Assembly: GCA_963812885.1 (NCBI GenBank)
Contig: CAWEWZ010000008.1
Coordinates: 62,001 to 126,000 of the forward strand
Length of the DNA stretch: 64,000 bases
Direction of reading: 5' to 3'
Source of the DNA: Bog-756 sp963812885
GTDB lineage: Bacteria > Actinomycetota > Acidimicrobiia > Acidimicrobiales > RAAP-2
The notes below the pieces were generated by a model. It saw only the letters and a list, made by a program, of their open reading frames with translations. It was not told the DNA's origin and made no database searches. The stretch's first letter is position 1. The number at the start of each line of letters is the position of its first letter. Both the position numbers and the translations under genes were made by a program. Positions 27,605-36,233 of the stretch are shown here, piece after piece.

Positions 27605-29250
27605 ATGAAGCCTCGACCCCGCCACCCCGGTCATCGTCGGGGTCGGCCAGGTCACCAACCGTCCCCACAGCCGTGGGGAGGCCGGGCTCGACGAGCGCCC
27701 CGAGCCGATCGGCCTGATGGTCGAGGCCGTGCGGGCCGCCATCGAGGACTGCGACGGGTCACCGCCCGGTGGAGACTCCCCCGGGGGGCGGCGGCTGGCG
27801 GCGGCGGCCCAGTCGCTGCGGGTGACCCAGCCGTTGAGCTGGCGCTACCGCAACCCGGGCTTGCCGGTGGCCTCGGCGCTGGGGATGGACCCGGCCGAGA
27901 TGCTGCTGGCCACCACCGGTGGCAACAACCCGCAGAGCTTGGTCAACGCCACGTCCCTGGCCATCGGTCGGGGCGAGCTGGACGTGGCCGTGCTGGTGGG
28001 CGCCGATTGCGTGTACACCCAGGCGGCGGCGCGTCGCCACCCCGACCGGCCGGTGCTGGCCTGGACCGTGCAACCGCCCGACGCCGCCCGGCCGCCCCTG
28101 TTCGGCAACGACCAGCGGGCGACGACCGAGGCCGAGGAGGACCGGGGGCTCGACCTGCCCATCCACGTGTATCCCCTCTTCGAGAACGCCCTCCGCGCCG
28201 GGCTCGGTCGCTCCCTCGACGACCACCGCCGCCGCATCGGTGCGCTGTGGTCCCGATTCTCCGAGGTGGCCGCCACCAATCCCTACGCCTGGTTCCGGGA
28301 CGCCCGCTCGGTGGACGAGATCATCACCGTCACCGACTCCAACCGGATGATCGACTACCCGTACACCAAGCTGCTCACCGCCGACATGCAGGTCGACCAA
28401 GGGGCGGCCATCATCATGTGCTCGGCCGCCGCCGCCGCGTCCGCCGGCATCCCCCGGGAGCGGTGGGTCTTCCCGCTGGCCGGGGCCGACGCCGACGACC
28501 ACTGGTTCCTCTCCCACCGGCTCGACTTCCATTCGTCCCCGGCCATCCGGCTGGCCGGCCGGTCGGCCCTGTCGCTGGCCGGCGCGGGCATCGACGACGT
28601 GGCCCACGTCGACCTCTACTCCTGCTTCCCCTCGGCCGTCGAGATCGCCGCCGCCGAGCTGGGGCTGGCCGACGACGACCCGTCCCGGCCCCTGACGGTC
28701 ACCGGGGGCCTCACCTTCGGTGGCGGCCCGGGCAACAACTACGGCACCCACGCGGTGGCGTCGATGATCGACGTCCTCCGGGCCGACCCCGGTTCGCTGG
28801 GCCTGGTCACCGGCGTGGGCTGGTATCTGACCAAGCACAGCATCGGCATCTACGGGACCGAGCCCCCCGGCTCCCGACCGGGCGCAGGAGGGACCGCGGC
28901 AGATTCCCCAGGAACCACCGGAGCAGCCACCCCGGGGACCTCCCCGAGGGGACCGAGACCGACCGGGCGGGCGGGTTCGCCTGGGCCTCGCCCCAGCGCG
29001 CCGTCGCCGCCCTCCCTCAGTGCTCACCGGACGCCGATGCGCGAGGGCGAGGTCACCGTCGAGACCTACTCCGTCTCCTACGGGCGTGAGGGCGCCGCCC
29101 GTCGGCGCCGTGGTGGCCTGCCGCACGCCGGACGGGCGTCGGGCCTGGGCCAACGTCACCGATCCCGACCACTTGGCCCTGCTGGTCACCGAAGAGGGAT
29201 GCGGCCGGCTCGGCACCCTCCGGCCCGATGGCCAGGTCGACCTGGGCTGA
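27605..29250 (+). CDS. Thiolase-like acetyl-CoA acetyltransferase (TLP1/SCP2-thiolase type), multiple frameshifts
   Basis: ATG 27605 followed by a one-base shift gives DPATPVIVGVGQVTNRP, the usual start. The second frame covers GMDPAEMLLATTGGNNPQSLVN, DVAVLVGADCVYTQ, QVDQGAAIIMCSAAAA, VDLYSCFPSAVEIAA and GGLTFGGGPGNNYGTHA. A Pro/Gly/Thr-rich stretch (about 28860-28970) then separates the body from a C-terminal beta domain, VTVETYSVSYGREGAPVGAV, like the extra domain of thiolase-like proteins. At least two frame changes fall near 28880-29100. Likely role is beta-ketoacyl-CoA or lipid metabolism; the substrate is unknown. Confidence 0.75.
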
Positions 29251-29304
29251 CCGGGTCGAGGCGAGGCGGGCGGGCGCGGAGCGGCGGGACCCGGGCGCGG
29301 AACG

Positions 29305-30415
29305 TCAGGAAGGTGACGGCTCGGCGGGCACCGACGGCGGGGCATGGGGATCGCGGTACCGGTACTTGAAGGCACCGTAGGCGAACGGCCCCGACAGCAG
29401 GGGCAGCCAGTAGGAGGCCAGCCGGTAGGCCAGCGTGGCCAGCACCGCCTGCACGCCGGTGAGGCCGGCCAGCAGGAGGAGGCCGCTGAGGCTGGCCTCG
29501 ACGATCCCGAGCCCGCCGGGGGTGATCGGCACCAGGCCGATGATCCCGGCCACGGCGTAGGCCAGGAGGATGAGGGACGGCCGGGGGTGGGCGCCCACGG
29601 CCCGCACCGAGAAGAGGAGGCACAGGTAGTCGAACAGGAGCCGGCCGGCCGACAGCAGGGTGGCCTGCCACCACTTCTGGCCCGAGCACCGCCCGGATCA
29701 GGTTGCGCTGCTCGAGCAGCCGCTCGGGCAGGCCGGTGATCGGGGTGCGCTTGCGGACCAGGCGGTTGCGCAGCGACTGGGCCCACCGGCCGGCGTACAG
29801 CAGCGGCGCCTCGGCGGCCATCACCCAGGCCCCCAACCCCACGAAGAGGACGAAGCCGACGGCGCCGATGATGGCCGCATCGACCAGACCCGGGTTGACC
29901 GGCGAGCCGAAGAGCACCGCGGGCAGGACGAACACCGGAAGGGCCAGGAGACCCCCGATGCCGAGGAAGGAGAAGGCGGTGAGACCGCCGACGGCGTCGG
30001 TGGGGTCCATGCCGCTGACGGCGAGCATGCGGAACTGGGCGGCGGCACCGGCCGCCGCCCCGCCGGGCACGATCAGGGAGATGGCGTTGCCGGCCAGCTG
30101 GGCGGTGATCACCGAGAACCAGGCCTTGGTGCGCAGGGCGATGCGCTGGAGCGAGAAGGTGCAGAGGAAATGCGCCCCTTCGGCCACCAGCGCGGGGATG
30201 AACCAGAGCAGGTTGAGGGTGACCAGTTTGGGCCACGAGTGGAACACGGCGATGAGCTCGGGCAGCACCAGGTAGAGCGCCACCCCGGCGATGATCACCA
30301 CGATCGATCGCTTGACGAGGGCCTTCCACGGGAAGGGCTGATTCTGCTGCTGTTCGAATTGGGCCTCGAACGACCGGGACCGTTGGCCGCCGGGGCCCTG
30401 CGACGGGTCGGTCAC
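29305..30415 (-). CDS. Lysylphosphatidylglycerol synthase TM-region / YbhN-family membrane protein, one frameshift
   Basis: Start ATG 30415 (MTDPSQGPGGQRS). About eight membrane segments. Conserved GGAAAGAAAQFRML and TPGGLGIVEASLSGLLLLAG identify the UPF0104/YbhN fold, seen alone or fused in lipid flippases such as MprF. The frame changes near 29680, after LLEQRNLIRAVLG. The substrate is unknown, but these stand-alone proteins probably move lipids or isoprenoids. The adjacent thiolase-like gene is convergent. Confidence 0.8.
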
Positions 30416-30551
30416 CCCGTCCCCTCACTCTCAGCCAATCCCCTACCTCTCCTTCGCCGCGGTCGGTCGCGATCATTCCACGGGCACCGGCCCGCGGTCA
30501 CACCTGCGGTTCGTCCGGTACCGGGAGGACCACCTATTAGCCTGGTGGGCC

Positions 30552-31037
30552 GTGAGTGACACCACCGACGCCCAACTGACCCGAGACACCTACGACCGTC
30601 TCCAGGCCGAGCTCGAGGACCTGACCACCCGGGGACGGGTGGAGATCGCCGCGGCCATCGAATCGGCCCGGGCGCTCGGCGACCTGTCCGAGAACGGCGA
30701 CTACCACGCGGCCAAGGACGCCCAGGGGAAGATGGAATCGCGGATCCGTCAGCTCCAGCGCCTGCTCAAGACGGCCACCGTGGTCGACGCCAGCCAGGCC
30801 TCGGACGGGACGGTGGCTCCGGGCACGGTGGTCACCCTCCGCTACGAGGGCGATGACGAGGACGAGACCACCGACTTCTTCGTCGGGTCCATCGAGGAGC
30901 GCCAGGGGGACCTGACCGTGGTCTCGCCCGGCTCCCCGCTGGGCCAGGCCCTCCTCGGGCACTCGGCCGGGGACGCGGTCGAATACGCAGCCCCCGGGGG
31001 TACCCTCAAAGTCGAGATCGTCAACGTAGGGACCTGA
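30552..31037 (+). CDS. greA: Transcription elongation factor GreA
   Basis: 161 residues from a GTG. It binds the RNA polymerase secondary channel and stimulates cleavage of backtracked RNA. The N-terminal coiled coil has the conserved acidic tip in ARALGDLSENGDYHAAKD. The C-terminal FKBP-like domain ends GGTLKVEIVNVG. Directly upstream of leuC (5 bp), so possibly cotranscribed. Confidence 0.94.
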   Translation: MSDTTDAQLTRDTYDRLQAELEDLTTRGRVEIAAAIESARALGDLSENGDYHAAKDAQGKMESRIRQLQRLLKTATVVDASQASDGTVAPGTVVTLRYEGDDEDETTDFFVGSIEERQGDLTVVSPGSPLGQALLGHSAGDAVEYAAPGGTLKVEIVNVGT

Positions 31038-31042
31038 GACCG

Positions 31043-32503
31043 ATGCCACCCACCCCCGACCGGGACGCCCCGGCAGCGTCCAGCCACCGCTCGCACGGAT
31101 CGCCCCGCACCCTCTCCGAAAAGGTCTGGGACCGCCATGTCGTCCACCTGGGCAACGAGGACGAGCCCGACATCATCTTCGTCGACCTCCACCTGGTCCA
31201 CGAAGTCACCTCGCCCCAGGCCTTCGACGGCCTGCGCATGGCCGGCCGTCGGGTCCACCGGCCCGACCTGACCGTCGCCACCGCCGACCACAACGTACCC
31301 ACCATCGACATCGACAAGCCGGTGGCCGATCCCATCTCGGCCAAGCAACTGGCCGTGCTGGCGTCAAACTGTGCCGAGTTCGGCATCACCTGCTACCCGA
31401 TGGGCGACGCCAACCAGGGCATCGTCCACATCATCGGGCCCGAGCAGGGCCTGACCCAGCCGGGCATGACCATCGTGTGCGGCGACAGCCACACCTCGAC
31501 CCACGGCGCCTTCGGGGCCCTGGCCTTCGGCATCGGCACCAGCGAGGTCGAGCACGTCCTGGCCACCCAGACCCTCCCCCAGCAGCGGCCGGCCACCATG
31601 TCGGTGACGATCGACGGTGAACTGCCCACCGGGGTCACGGCCAAGGACCTGGTCCTCGCCATCATCGGCCAGATCGGCACCGGGGGCGGTACCGGCCACA
31701 TCATCGAGTACCGGGGATCGGCCATCCGCAACCTCTCGATGGAGGGCCGGATGACCGTGTGCAACATGTCGATCGAGGCCGGGGCCCGGGCCGGAATGAT
31801 CGCCCCCGACGACACCACCTTCGCCTACCTCGAGGGCCGGGACCATGCGCCCAAGGGCAAGGAATGGGAGGCGGCCCTGGCCTCGTGGCGAGCCCTCCCC
31901 ACCGACGAGGGTGCCCGATTCGACAAGGAAGTCGTGTTGGAGGCGCGCTCGCTGGCCCCCTACGTGACCTGGGGCACCAATCCGGCCCAGGTGATCCGCA
32001 TCGACGGGGCGGTCCCCGACCCGTCGTCGTTCGAGAACGCCCACGACCGCGATGCCGCGGCCCGCGCCCTCGAGTACATGGGCCTCTCCGGGGGAACGCC
32101 GATCCAGGATGTCAGCGTCGACACCGTCTTCATCGGTTCGTGCACCAACGGCCGCATCGAAGACCTCCGGGCCGCCGCCGGGGTGCTCGACGGCAGGAAG
32201 GTCCATCCCGGCCTGCGTGCCCTGGTGGTCCCGGGGTCCCACCGGGTCAAGGCCCAGGCCGAGTCGGAGGGGCTCGACGTCCTGTTCACGGCGGCCGGAT
32301 TCGACTGGCGCGAGCCGGGGTGTTCGATGTGCCTGGCCATGAACCCGGACAAGCTGGCTCCCGGCGAACGCGCCGCGTCCACCTCGAACCGCAACTTCGA
32401 GGGACGCCAGGGCCGGGGGGGCCGGACCCACCTGGTCTCCCCCGCCGTCGCCGCGGCCACCGCGGTGGCCGGCCACTTCGCCACCCCCGAGGATCTGATC
32501 TAG
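31043..32503 (+). CDS. leuC: 3-isopropylmalate dehydratase large subunit
   Basis: 486 residues, intact. Leucine biosynthesis, aconitase family. 4Fe-4S ligands in FIGSCTNGRIED and GCSMCLAMNPD; substrate motifs TIVCGDSHTSTHGAFGALA and NFEGRQGRGGRTHLVSP. The first ~20 residues before TLSEKVWDRHVV are unconserved, so a slightly later start is possible. Its TAG abuts the leuD ATG. Confidence 0.96.
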   Translation: MPPTPDRDAPAASSHRSHGSPRTLSEKVWDRHVVHLGNEDEPDIIFVDLHLVHEVTSPQAFDGLRMAGRRVHRPDLTVATADHNVPTIDIDKPVADPISAKQLAVLASNCAEFGITCYPMGDANQGIVHIIGPEQGLTQPGMTIVCGDSHTSTHGAFGALAFGIGTSEVEHVLATQTLPQQRPATMSVTIDGELPTGVTAKDLVLAIIGQIGTGGGTGHIIEYRGSAIRNLSMEGRMTVCNMSIEAGARAGMIAPDDTTFAYLEGRDHAPKGKEWEAALASWRALPTDEGARFDKEVVLEARSLAPYVTWGTNPAQVIRIDGAVPDPSSFENAHDRDAAARALEYMGLSGGTPIQDVSVDTVFIGSCTNGRIEDLRAAAGVLDGRKVHPGLRALVVPGSHRVKAQAESEGLDVLFTAAGFDWREPGCSMCLAMNPDKLAPGERAASTSNRNFEGRQGRGGRTHLVSPAVAAATAVAGHFATPEDLI

Positions 32504-33097
32504 ATGCGGGCCATGCAGCTGGTGAGCGGTCGGGCGGTGCCCCTCGACCGGTCCAACGTCGACACCGACCAGATCATCCCGTCCGACTGGCTGAAGCGGG
32601 TCGAACGCACCGGGTTCGGCGCCGGGCTGTTCGCCGAGTGGCGCGACGACCGCGACTTCGTGCTCAACCGGGAGGAGTTCGCCGGGGCCACCATCCTGGT
32701 GGCGGGGCCGAACTTCGGGACCGGCTCATCCCGGGAGCACGCGGTGTGGGCGTTGCAGGACTACGGGTTCGAGGCGGTCATCGCGCCCGGGTTCGCGGAT
32801 ATCTTCCGCAACAACTGCACCAAGGCGGGGCTGGTCCCCGTGCAGGTGGAGGCGTCGGTCGGGCGCACCCTCCTCGACGCGGTATTGGCCGAGCCGACCA
32901 TGCAGATCACCATCGACATCGAGCAGGGCACCCTCGAGGCGCTTTCGGCCCGCATCGAGACGACTTTCCCGCTCGACGAGTTCACCCGGGCACGCCTGGT
33001 CAACGGGTGGGACGACATCGGGCTCACCCTGCGCTACGAGGACGAGATCGAGGAGTACGAAGCGGCCCGGCCCTCGTGGCTCCCCAGCACCAGCTGA
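32504..33097 (+). CDS. leuD: 3-isopropylmalate dehydratase small subunit
   Basis: 197 residues. Partner of LeuC in isomerising 2- and 3-isopropylmalate. Conserved DRSNVDTDQIIPSDWLKR and GPNFGTGSSREHAVWAL. Begins immediately after the leuC stop. The stop codon lies within the first copy of a 15-bp tandem repeat that continues downstream. Confidence 0.96.
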   Translation: MRAMQLVSGRAVPLDRSNVDTDQIIPSDWLKRVERTGFGAGLFAEWRDDRDFVLNREEFAGATILVAGPNFGTGSSREHAVWALQDYGFEAVIAPGFADIFRNNCTKAGLVPVQVEASVGRTLLDAVLAEPTMQITIDIEQGTLEALSARIETTFPLDEFTRARLVNGWDDIGLTLRYEDEIEEYEAARPSWLPSTS

Positions 33098-33126
33098 ACC
33101 AGCACCAGCTGAACCAGCACCAGCGG
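33083..33126. repeat. 15-bp tandem repeat across the leuD stop codon
   Basis: Three copies of ccagcaccagctgaa (third incomplete). The first contains the leuD TGA, so copy-number change would not alter the protein. Possibly slippage-generated. Confidence 0.85.
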
Positions 33127-33720
33127 AGCGCCACCTCGGCGGGCCGGTCTCAGCCGCCGACTTTCAGCGAGCCGGCCGCCTGGCGACCCGAGAGCCCGCC
33201 GGGTCCCCGGCGCCGACTACCACGAGGGGCAGGGGGGCAGCCAGCGTCGGGGGACCCGGTGGATGTTGAGCTGCGAAACGTGGTGCTCCTCTCGCAACTG
33301 CGATCTTGTACGCCGCCTCGTCAGGCCCTCCCCGTCTCAGCGGCGTGCGCTGCTCGTGCACAAACGGTACACGAACCGGCGACGTCAGACACGGACCGAC
33401 CAGCCCTGACGGCGAACCGCTCTGGCCTCGTATCGGCTGAAGTGAATCCCCTCCCCATGTCCGCCACTGTGTAGATCTCCCCTGTGCTCCGCCGAATGGT
33501 CACGTCTCCGTCCGACACCGTGACGATCTACTCCGCTCCAGCGCTCATGGTAGGGCGCCCCGACCAGCCGGTCAATCCGGATCTCCGAGGGACCCGACTC
33601 CGATCTTCCCGCCCCGCCAGAATCGGGTCGCGGCTCGGCCGTATCCCCTCTGACCTGCCCTTTTTCAGGCGTCGGGGACTGAGTCCGGGTACGGACGTGG
33701 GCGCCGCCCCGGCTCAGGGA
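33127..33720. other. Gene-free stretch between leuD and the arylsulfotransferase remnant
   Basis: About 590 bases in which I recognise no gene or RNA. Short open frames occur (for example 33321-33518, minus) without a recognisable domain or ribosome-binding site. Probably the boundary of the accessory region. Confidence 0.5.
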
Positions 33721-33930
33721 TCACATGTGCAGGGGAGCCACCATCGCGTTCATCCCTGCACGGAGAGCCGGAACCGTCGCCTTCACCAGCTCGGCCCGAT
33801 AGGAGAGCCGGGTAGGGGATGGTCAGTGGGGGCACTCCTTGCCGTTCAGTTCCGTCGTGAAGTCGTTGCCCCCCAGGCCATCACCCAGTCCCCGGTCGGG
33901 CCAACCGGTCTGGGCGCGCCTGCCCGATGG
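33721..33930 (-). pseudogene. C-terminal remnant of an arylsulfotransferase-like gene
   Basis: On the minus strand the DNA closely parallels 50704-50880. Both carry PTGDWVMAWGG, NDFTTELN, and ...VKATVPALR-GMN..V..LHM before the stop (TGA at 33721-33723). The frame is broken at least twice in 200 bases, and no start or N-terminal domain remains. Weaker traces may extend to about 34115. Best read as a decayed paralogue of the 50.7-52.2 kb gene. Confidence 0.75.
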
Positions 33931-34117
33931 TACGGGTCATGGGCGCTCGTCCTGCCCGCCATCGGCACGTCGATGCGTGTGGAGAACCGCCGTGTGACCG
34001 GACCGCAATTCGATGGCAAAGAGCACGAGATTGCCCGGCGTCGGATGACTGTCCCGGTAGGCTGCGCTCGACGGCGCACCTCGACAACGGCGTTCGGAAA
34101 CACGAGGAGATCGCCAG

Positions 34118-34423
34118 ATGCCGGCAACGCTGACGTTGACGCACAAGGCCATCGGAGCGGAGGTACGTCGTGACCCGTACGATGTCCTGGTCGACGGGGA
34201 GCTTGTCGGATCGGTCAACATGAACGACACGATCCAAATACCACTCGAGCCTCGACGTCACACCCTTCAGGTCCGCAGTGGCCGAAAGTCGAGCAGCACC
34301 GAGACCTTCGACGTCGCCGCGGGCGAGATCGTCGCCTTCCGATGCACTGGAAAGAGGTTCTTGCCGATCTTCCTGGCTTCCTTCGTCGTCCCCAGGCTGG
34401 CGCTGAAACTCGTTCGTGATTGA
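34118..34423 (+). CDS. Small hypothetical beta-rich protein
   Basis: 101 residues with a good ribosome-binding site (GAGGAG about 10 bases upstream). Contains DPYDVLVDGELVGSVNMND and a PLEPRRHTLQVRSG segment, reminiscent of PEGA-like repeats in which a short beta unit carries D-G-x-x-V-G and a later P-G/R-x-H. The C-terminal FLPIFLASFVVPRLALKLV is hydrophobic enough for a membrane anchor. Function unknown. Confidence 0.65.
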   Translation: MPATLTLTHKAIGAEVRRDPYDVLVDGELVGSVNMNDTIQIPLEPRRHTLQVRSGRKSSSTETFDVAAGEIVAFRCTGKRFLPIFLASFVVPRLALKLVRD

Positions 34424-34734
34424 GTCGGCGTCGCCGTCGAAGCACTCATGAGCACGTCGCCATCGCTGCTCGGGCTCGCGTGGAGAGGGCGAGCCGCCAA
34501 ATACTGGGTCGGAGGATCCCGACATGGGCAAACGGACACCAGATGTCGGCAAATACCTCGATGGTCTTCATGTTGCCTGCTTGACAGTTGTTGCGCCTAC
34601 TTCCACATATCGTACGAAAGGCCGGGGACCGCTCGTCGGCCGAAGATCACCAATGCGCCCGATCGGCGGCTGACCGGCGTCTGAAAGTCCTGGGGTCGAT
34701 CGCACTGCGCTCAAGACCCTGCAACAATCAGTCC
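34424..34734. other. Intergenic region upstream of the Rrf2 regulator
   Basis: 311 bases, noticeably AT-richer than the core genes. Contains a candidate promoter at 34581-34610; no gene recognised. Confidence 0.5.
34581..34610 (+). promoter_or_regulatory. Candidate sigma-70 promoter for the Rrf2 regulator
   Basis: A consensus TTGACA (34581-34586) with an 18-base spacer to ACATAT (34605-34610). It lies about 125 bases upstream of the ATG at 34735. Confidence 0.4.
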
Positions 34735-35199
34735 ATGTACATCTCGGCCAAGGTCGAATACGCAATGCGAGCCTTGTGTGGATTGTCCGATACCAAGCGG
34801 TCGATGACGTCGGCCGATTTGGCTGCTCAGCAGAAACTGCCCGAGAAATACCTGGAGAGCATTCTCAATGAACTTCGCCGGGCAAACCTTGTGATCAGCC
34901 AGCGTGGACGTGATGGTGGCTACCGTCTCAGTCGACCGGCATCAGAGATTCGGCTGGCCGATGTGATTCGACCATTGGATGGCCCCCTCGCCGAGATTCG
35001 GGGCCTCCGACCTGAAGCAGCCACCTACAAAGGGGCCGCCGAGAATCTTCAGGCCGTTTGGGTGGCGGTGAGGTCCAGTCTCCGCTCGGTGCTCGAGAAG
35101 ACGACTATCGGCGACGTCGTGAGCGGTCGACTACCGAAATCTGTAGAAGCGATGGCCGCCGAGCCCGATTCCTGGACTTCCCGACCGGCTCGCTACTGA
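34735..35199 (+). CDS. Rrf2-family transcriptional regulator
   Basis: 154 residues. Starts MYISAKVEYAMRALCGL, the usual Rrf2 N-terminus. The winged helix includes KYLESILNELRRANLV and QRGRDGGYRLSRP. The three clustered Cys that bind Fe-S in IscR/NsrR are absent, as in CymR-type members that control sulfur metabolism. Convergent with tauE (8 bp between the two genes), so it probably regulates the sulfur genes beside it. That target assignment is inference. Confidence 0.9.
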   Translation: MYISAKVEYAMRALCGLSDTKRSMTSADLAAQQKLPEKYLESILNELRRANLVISQRGRDGGYRLSRPASEIRLADVIRPLDGPLAEIRGLRPEAATYKGAAENLQAVWVAVRSSLRSVLEKTTIGDVVSGRLPKSVEAMAAEPDSWTSRPARY

Positions 35200-35207
35200 T
35201 CTGCCAC

Positions 35208-36146
35208 TCATTCGATCCGGGCCGGCTCGACAGCAGCCGGAGTCGGTGAGGGGGCGTTGTTGCGGCCAACCCCGCTTTGCCAGGGCCGAACATAGGCGAG
35301 CCAGAGGACCGCGGCACCGAACAGGGTGGCACAGAGCGCCCACCCGAGCGCAGTGGTTCCGAGGCCTACGTACTTGAGCCCGGAGGCGAATATCACAAAC
35401 GTGATCGCTGGACGGATGTACTTGTCCGGAGCCCGCGATGAGAGGAACGAACCGACCAGAACGCCAGGAACACTCCCAATAATGAGCGATGTGGTGACGG
35501 CAAACTCGACGTGCCCGAAGGCCAGCGCTCCGAGGGCGGCGGCGGCGGTAAGAGGAACTGCCTGGGTAAGGTCCGTGCCGACCAATTGGTTTGCCCCGAT
35601 CATTGGATACAGAAAGAGCAGCAGCACGATCATCAATGACCCCGAGCCGACTGAGGTCATTCCGACGATGAGCCCCCCAACCATGCCGATAAGGACGGTG
35701 GGAATTGGCCGGACTGCGACGTTGTGGACCACAACTTGGCGTCTCTGGCCGGAACGTCGGTCGAGGACGAAGCGGACAACCATGGCTGCGGCACCTATGA
35801 GAAGTGCAGCGCCGAGCGCCTTCTCGATATTCGTCTGCGAGGCCTTCGCGTGGCCCATGAGATGGAGCAGGTAGGCGCCGAGGAAGGCCATGGGAACTGA
35901 ACCTGCCACCATCCAACCAACCAGCTTGAAGTTGACCGTCCCTTTGGTGATGTGAACGGCAGCCCCGAACGGGCGCATGAACACGGCTGCCACCAGGTCA
36001 CTGGAAATCGCAGTCAACGGCTTGACGTTGAAAAGAAGTATCAACATCGGAGTCATCAGGGCGCCCCCGCCAGCCCCGGTGAGCCCAACCAAGAACCCGA
36101 CAACGGCGCTGCCCAAGACGATGTACGGATTGACGCTCGCGATCAT
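35208..36146 (-). CDS. TauE/SafE-family sulfite exporter
   Basis: 312 residues, eight or nine membrane segments. Two repeated TauE motifs: VGFLVGLTGAGGGALMTPML near the N-terminus and VGGLIVGMTSVGSGSLMIVLL in the middle. Family members export sulfite or sulfonates. Here it lies downstream of persulfide-oxidation genes that should make sulfite. It has its own promoter (36159-36196) and the strong ribosome-binding site AAGGGGGAG. Confidence 0.9.
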   Translation of the reverse strand: MIASVNPYIVLGSAVVGFLVGLTGAGGGALMTPMLILLFNVKPLTAISSDLVAAVFMRPFGAAVHITKGTVNFKLVGWMVAGSVPMAFLGAYLLHLMGHAKASQTNIEKALGAALLIGAAAMVVRFVLDRRSGQRRQVVVHNVAVRPIPTVLIGMVGGLIVGMTSVGSGSLMIVLLLFLYPMIGANQLVGTDLTQAVPLTAAAALGALAFGHVEFAVTTSLIIGSVPGVLVGSFLSSRAPDKYIRPAITFVIFASGLKYVGLGTTALGWALCATLFGAAVLWLAYVRPWQSGVGRNNAPSPTPAAVEPARIE

Positions 36147-36158
36147 CTCTCCCCCTTA

Positions 36159-36196
36159 TCCTATGAACACTATAGGACCCACAGATCTACTGGCAA
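36159..36196 (-). promoter_or_regulatory. tauE promoter with overlapping TCCTAT-N7-ATAGGA operator
   Basis: On the minus strand TTGCCA (36191-36196), a 16-base spacer and TATAGT (36169-36174). A perfect six-base inverted repeat, TCCTAT/ATAGGA (36159-36177), covers the -10 element, as expected for a repressor site. The neighbouring Rrf2 protein is the obvious candidate. Confidence 0.6.
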
Positions 36197-36233
36197 GCTG
36201 GCGAAGGCGAGGCGGGGGCCGCTGGCAGCTTCG

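Noticed and set aside
27759..30476. A very long open frame (about 900 codons) on the minus strand opposite the thiolase-like gene
   Set aside because: Its composition is Arg/Gly/Pro-rich with no motifs. It is the GC-driven shadow of the thiolase gene, and its upstream part is the wrong frame of the YbhN-type gene.
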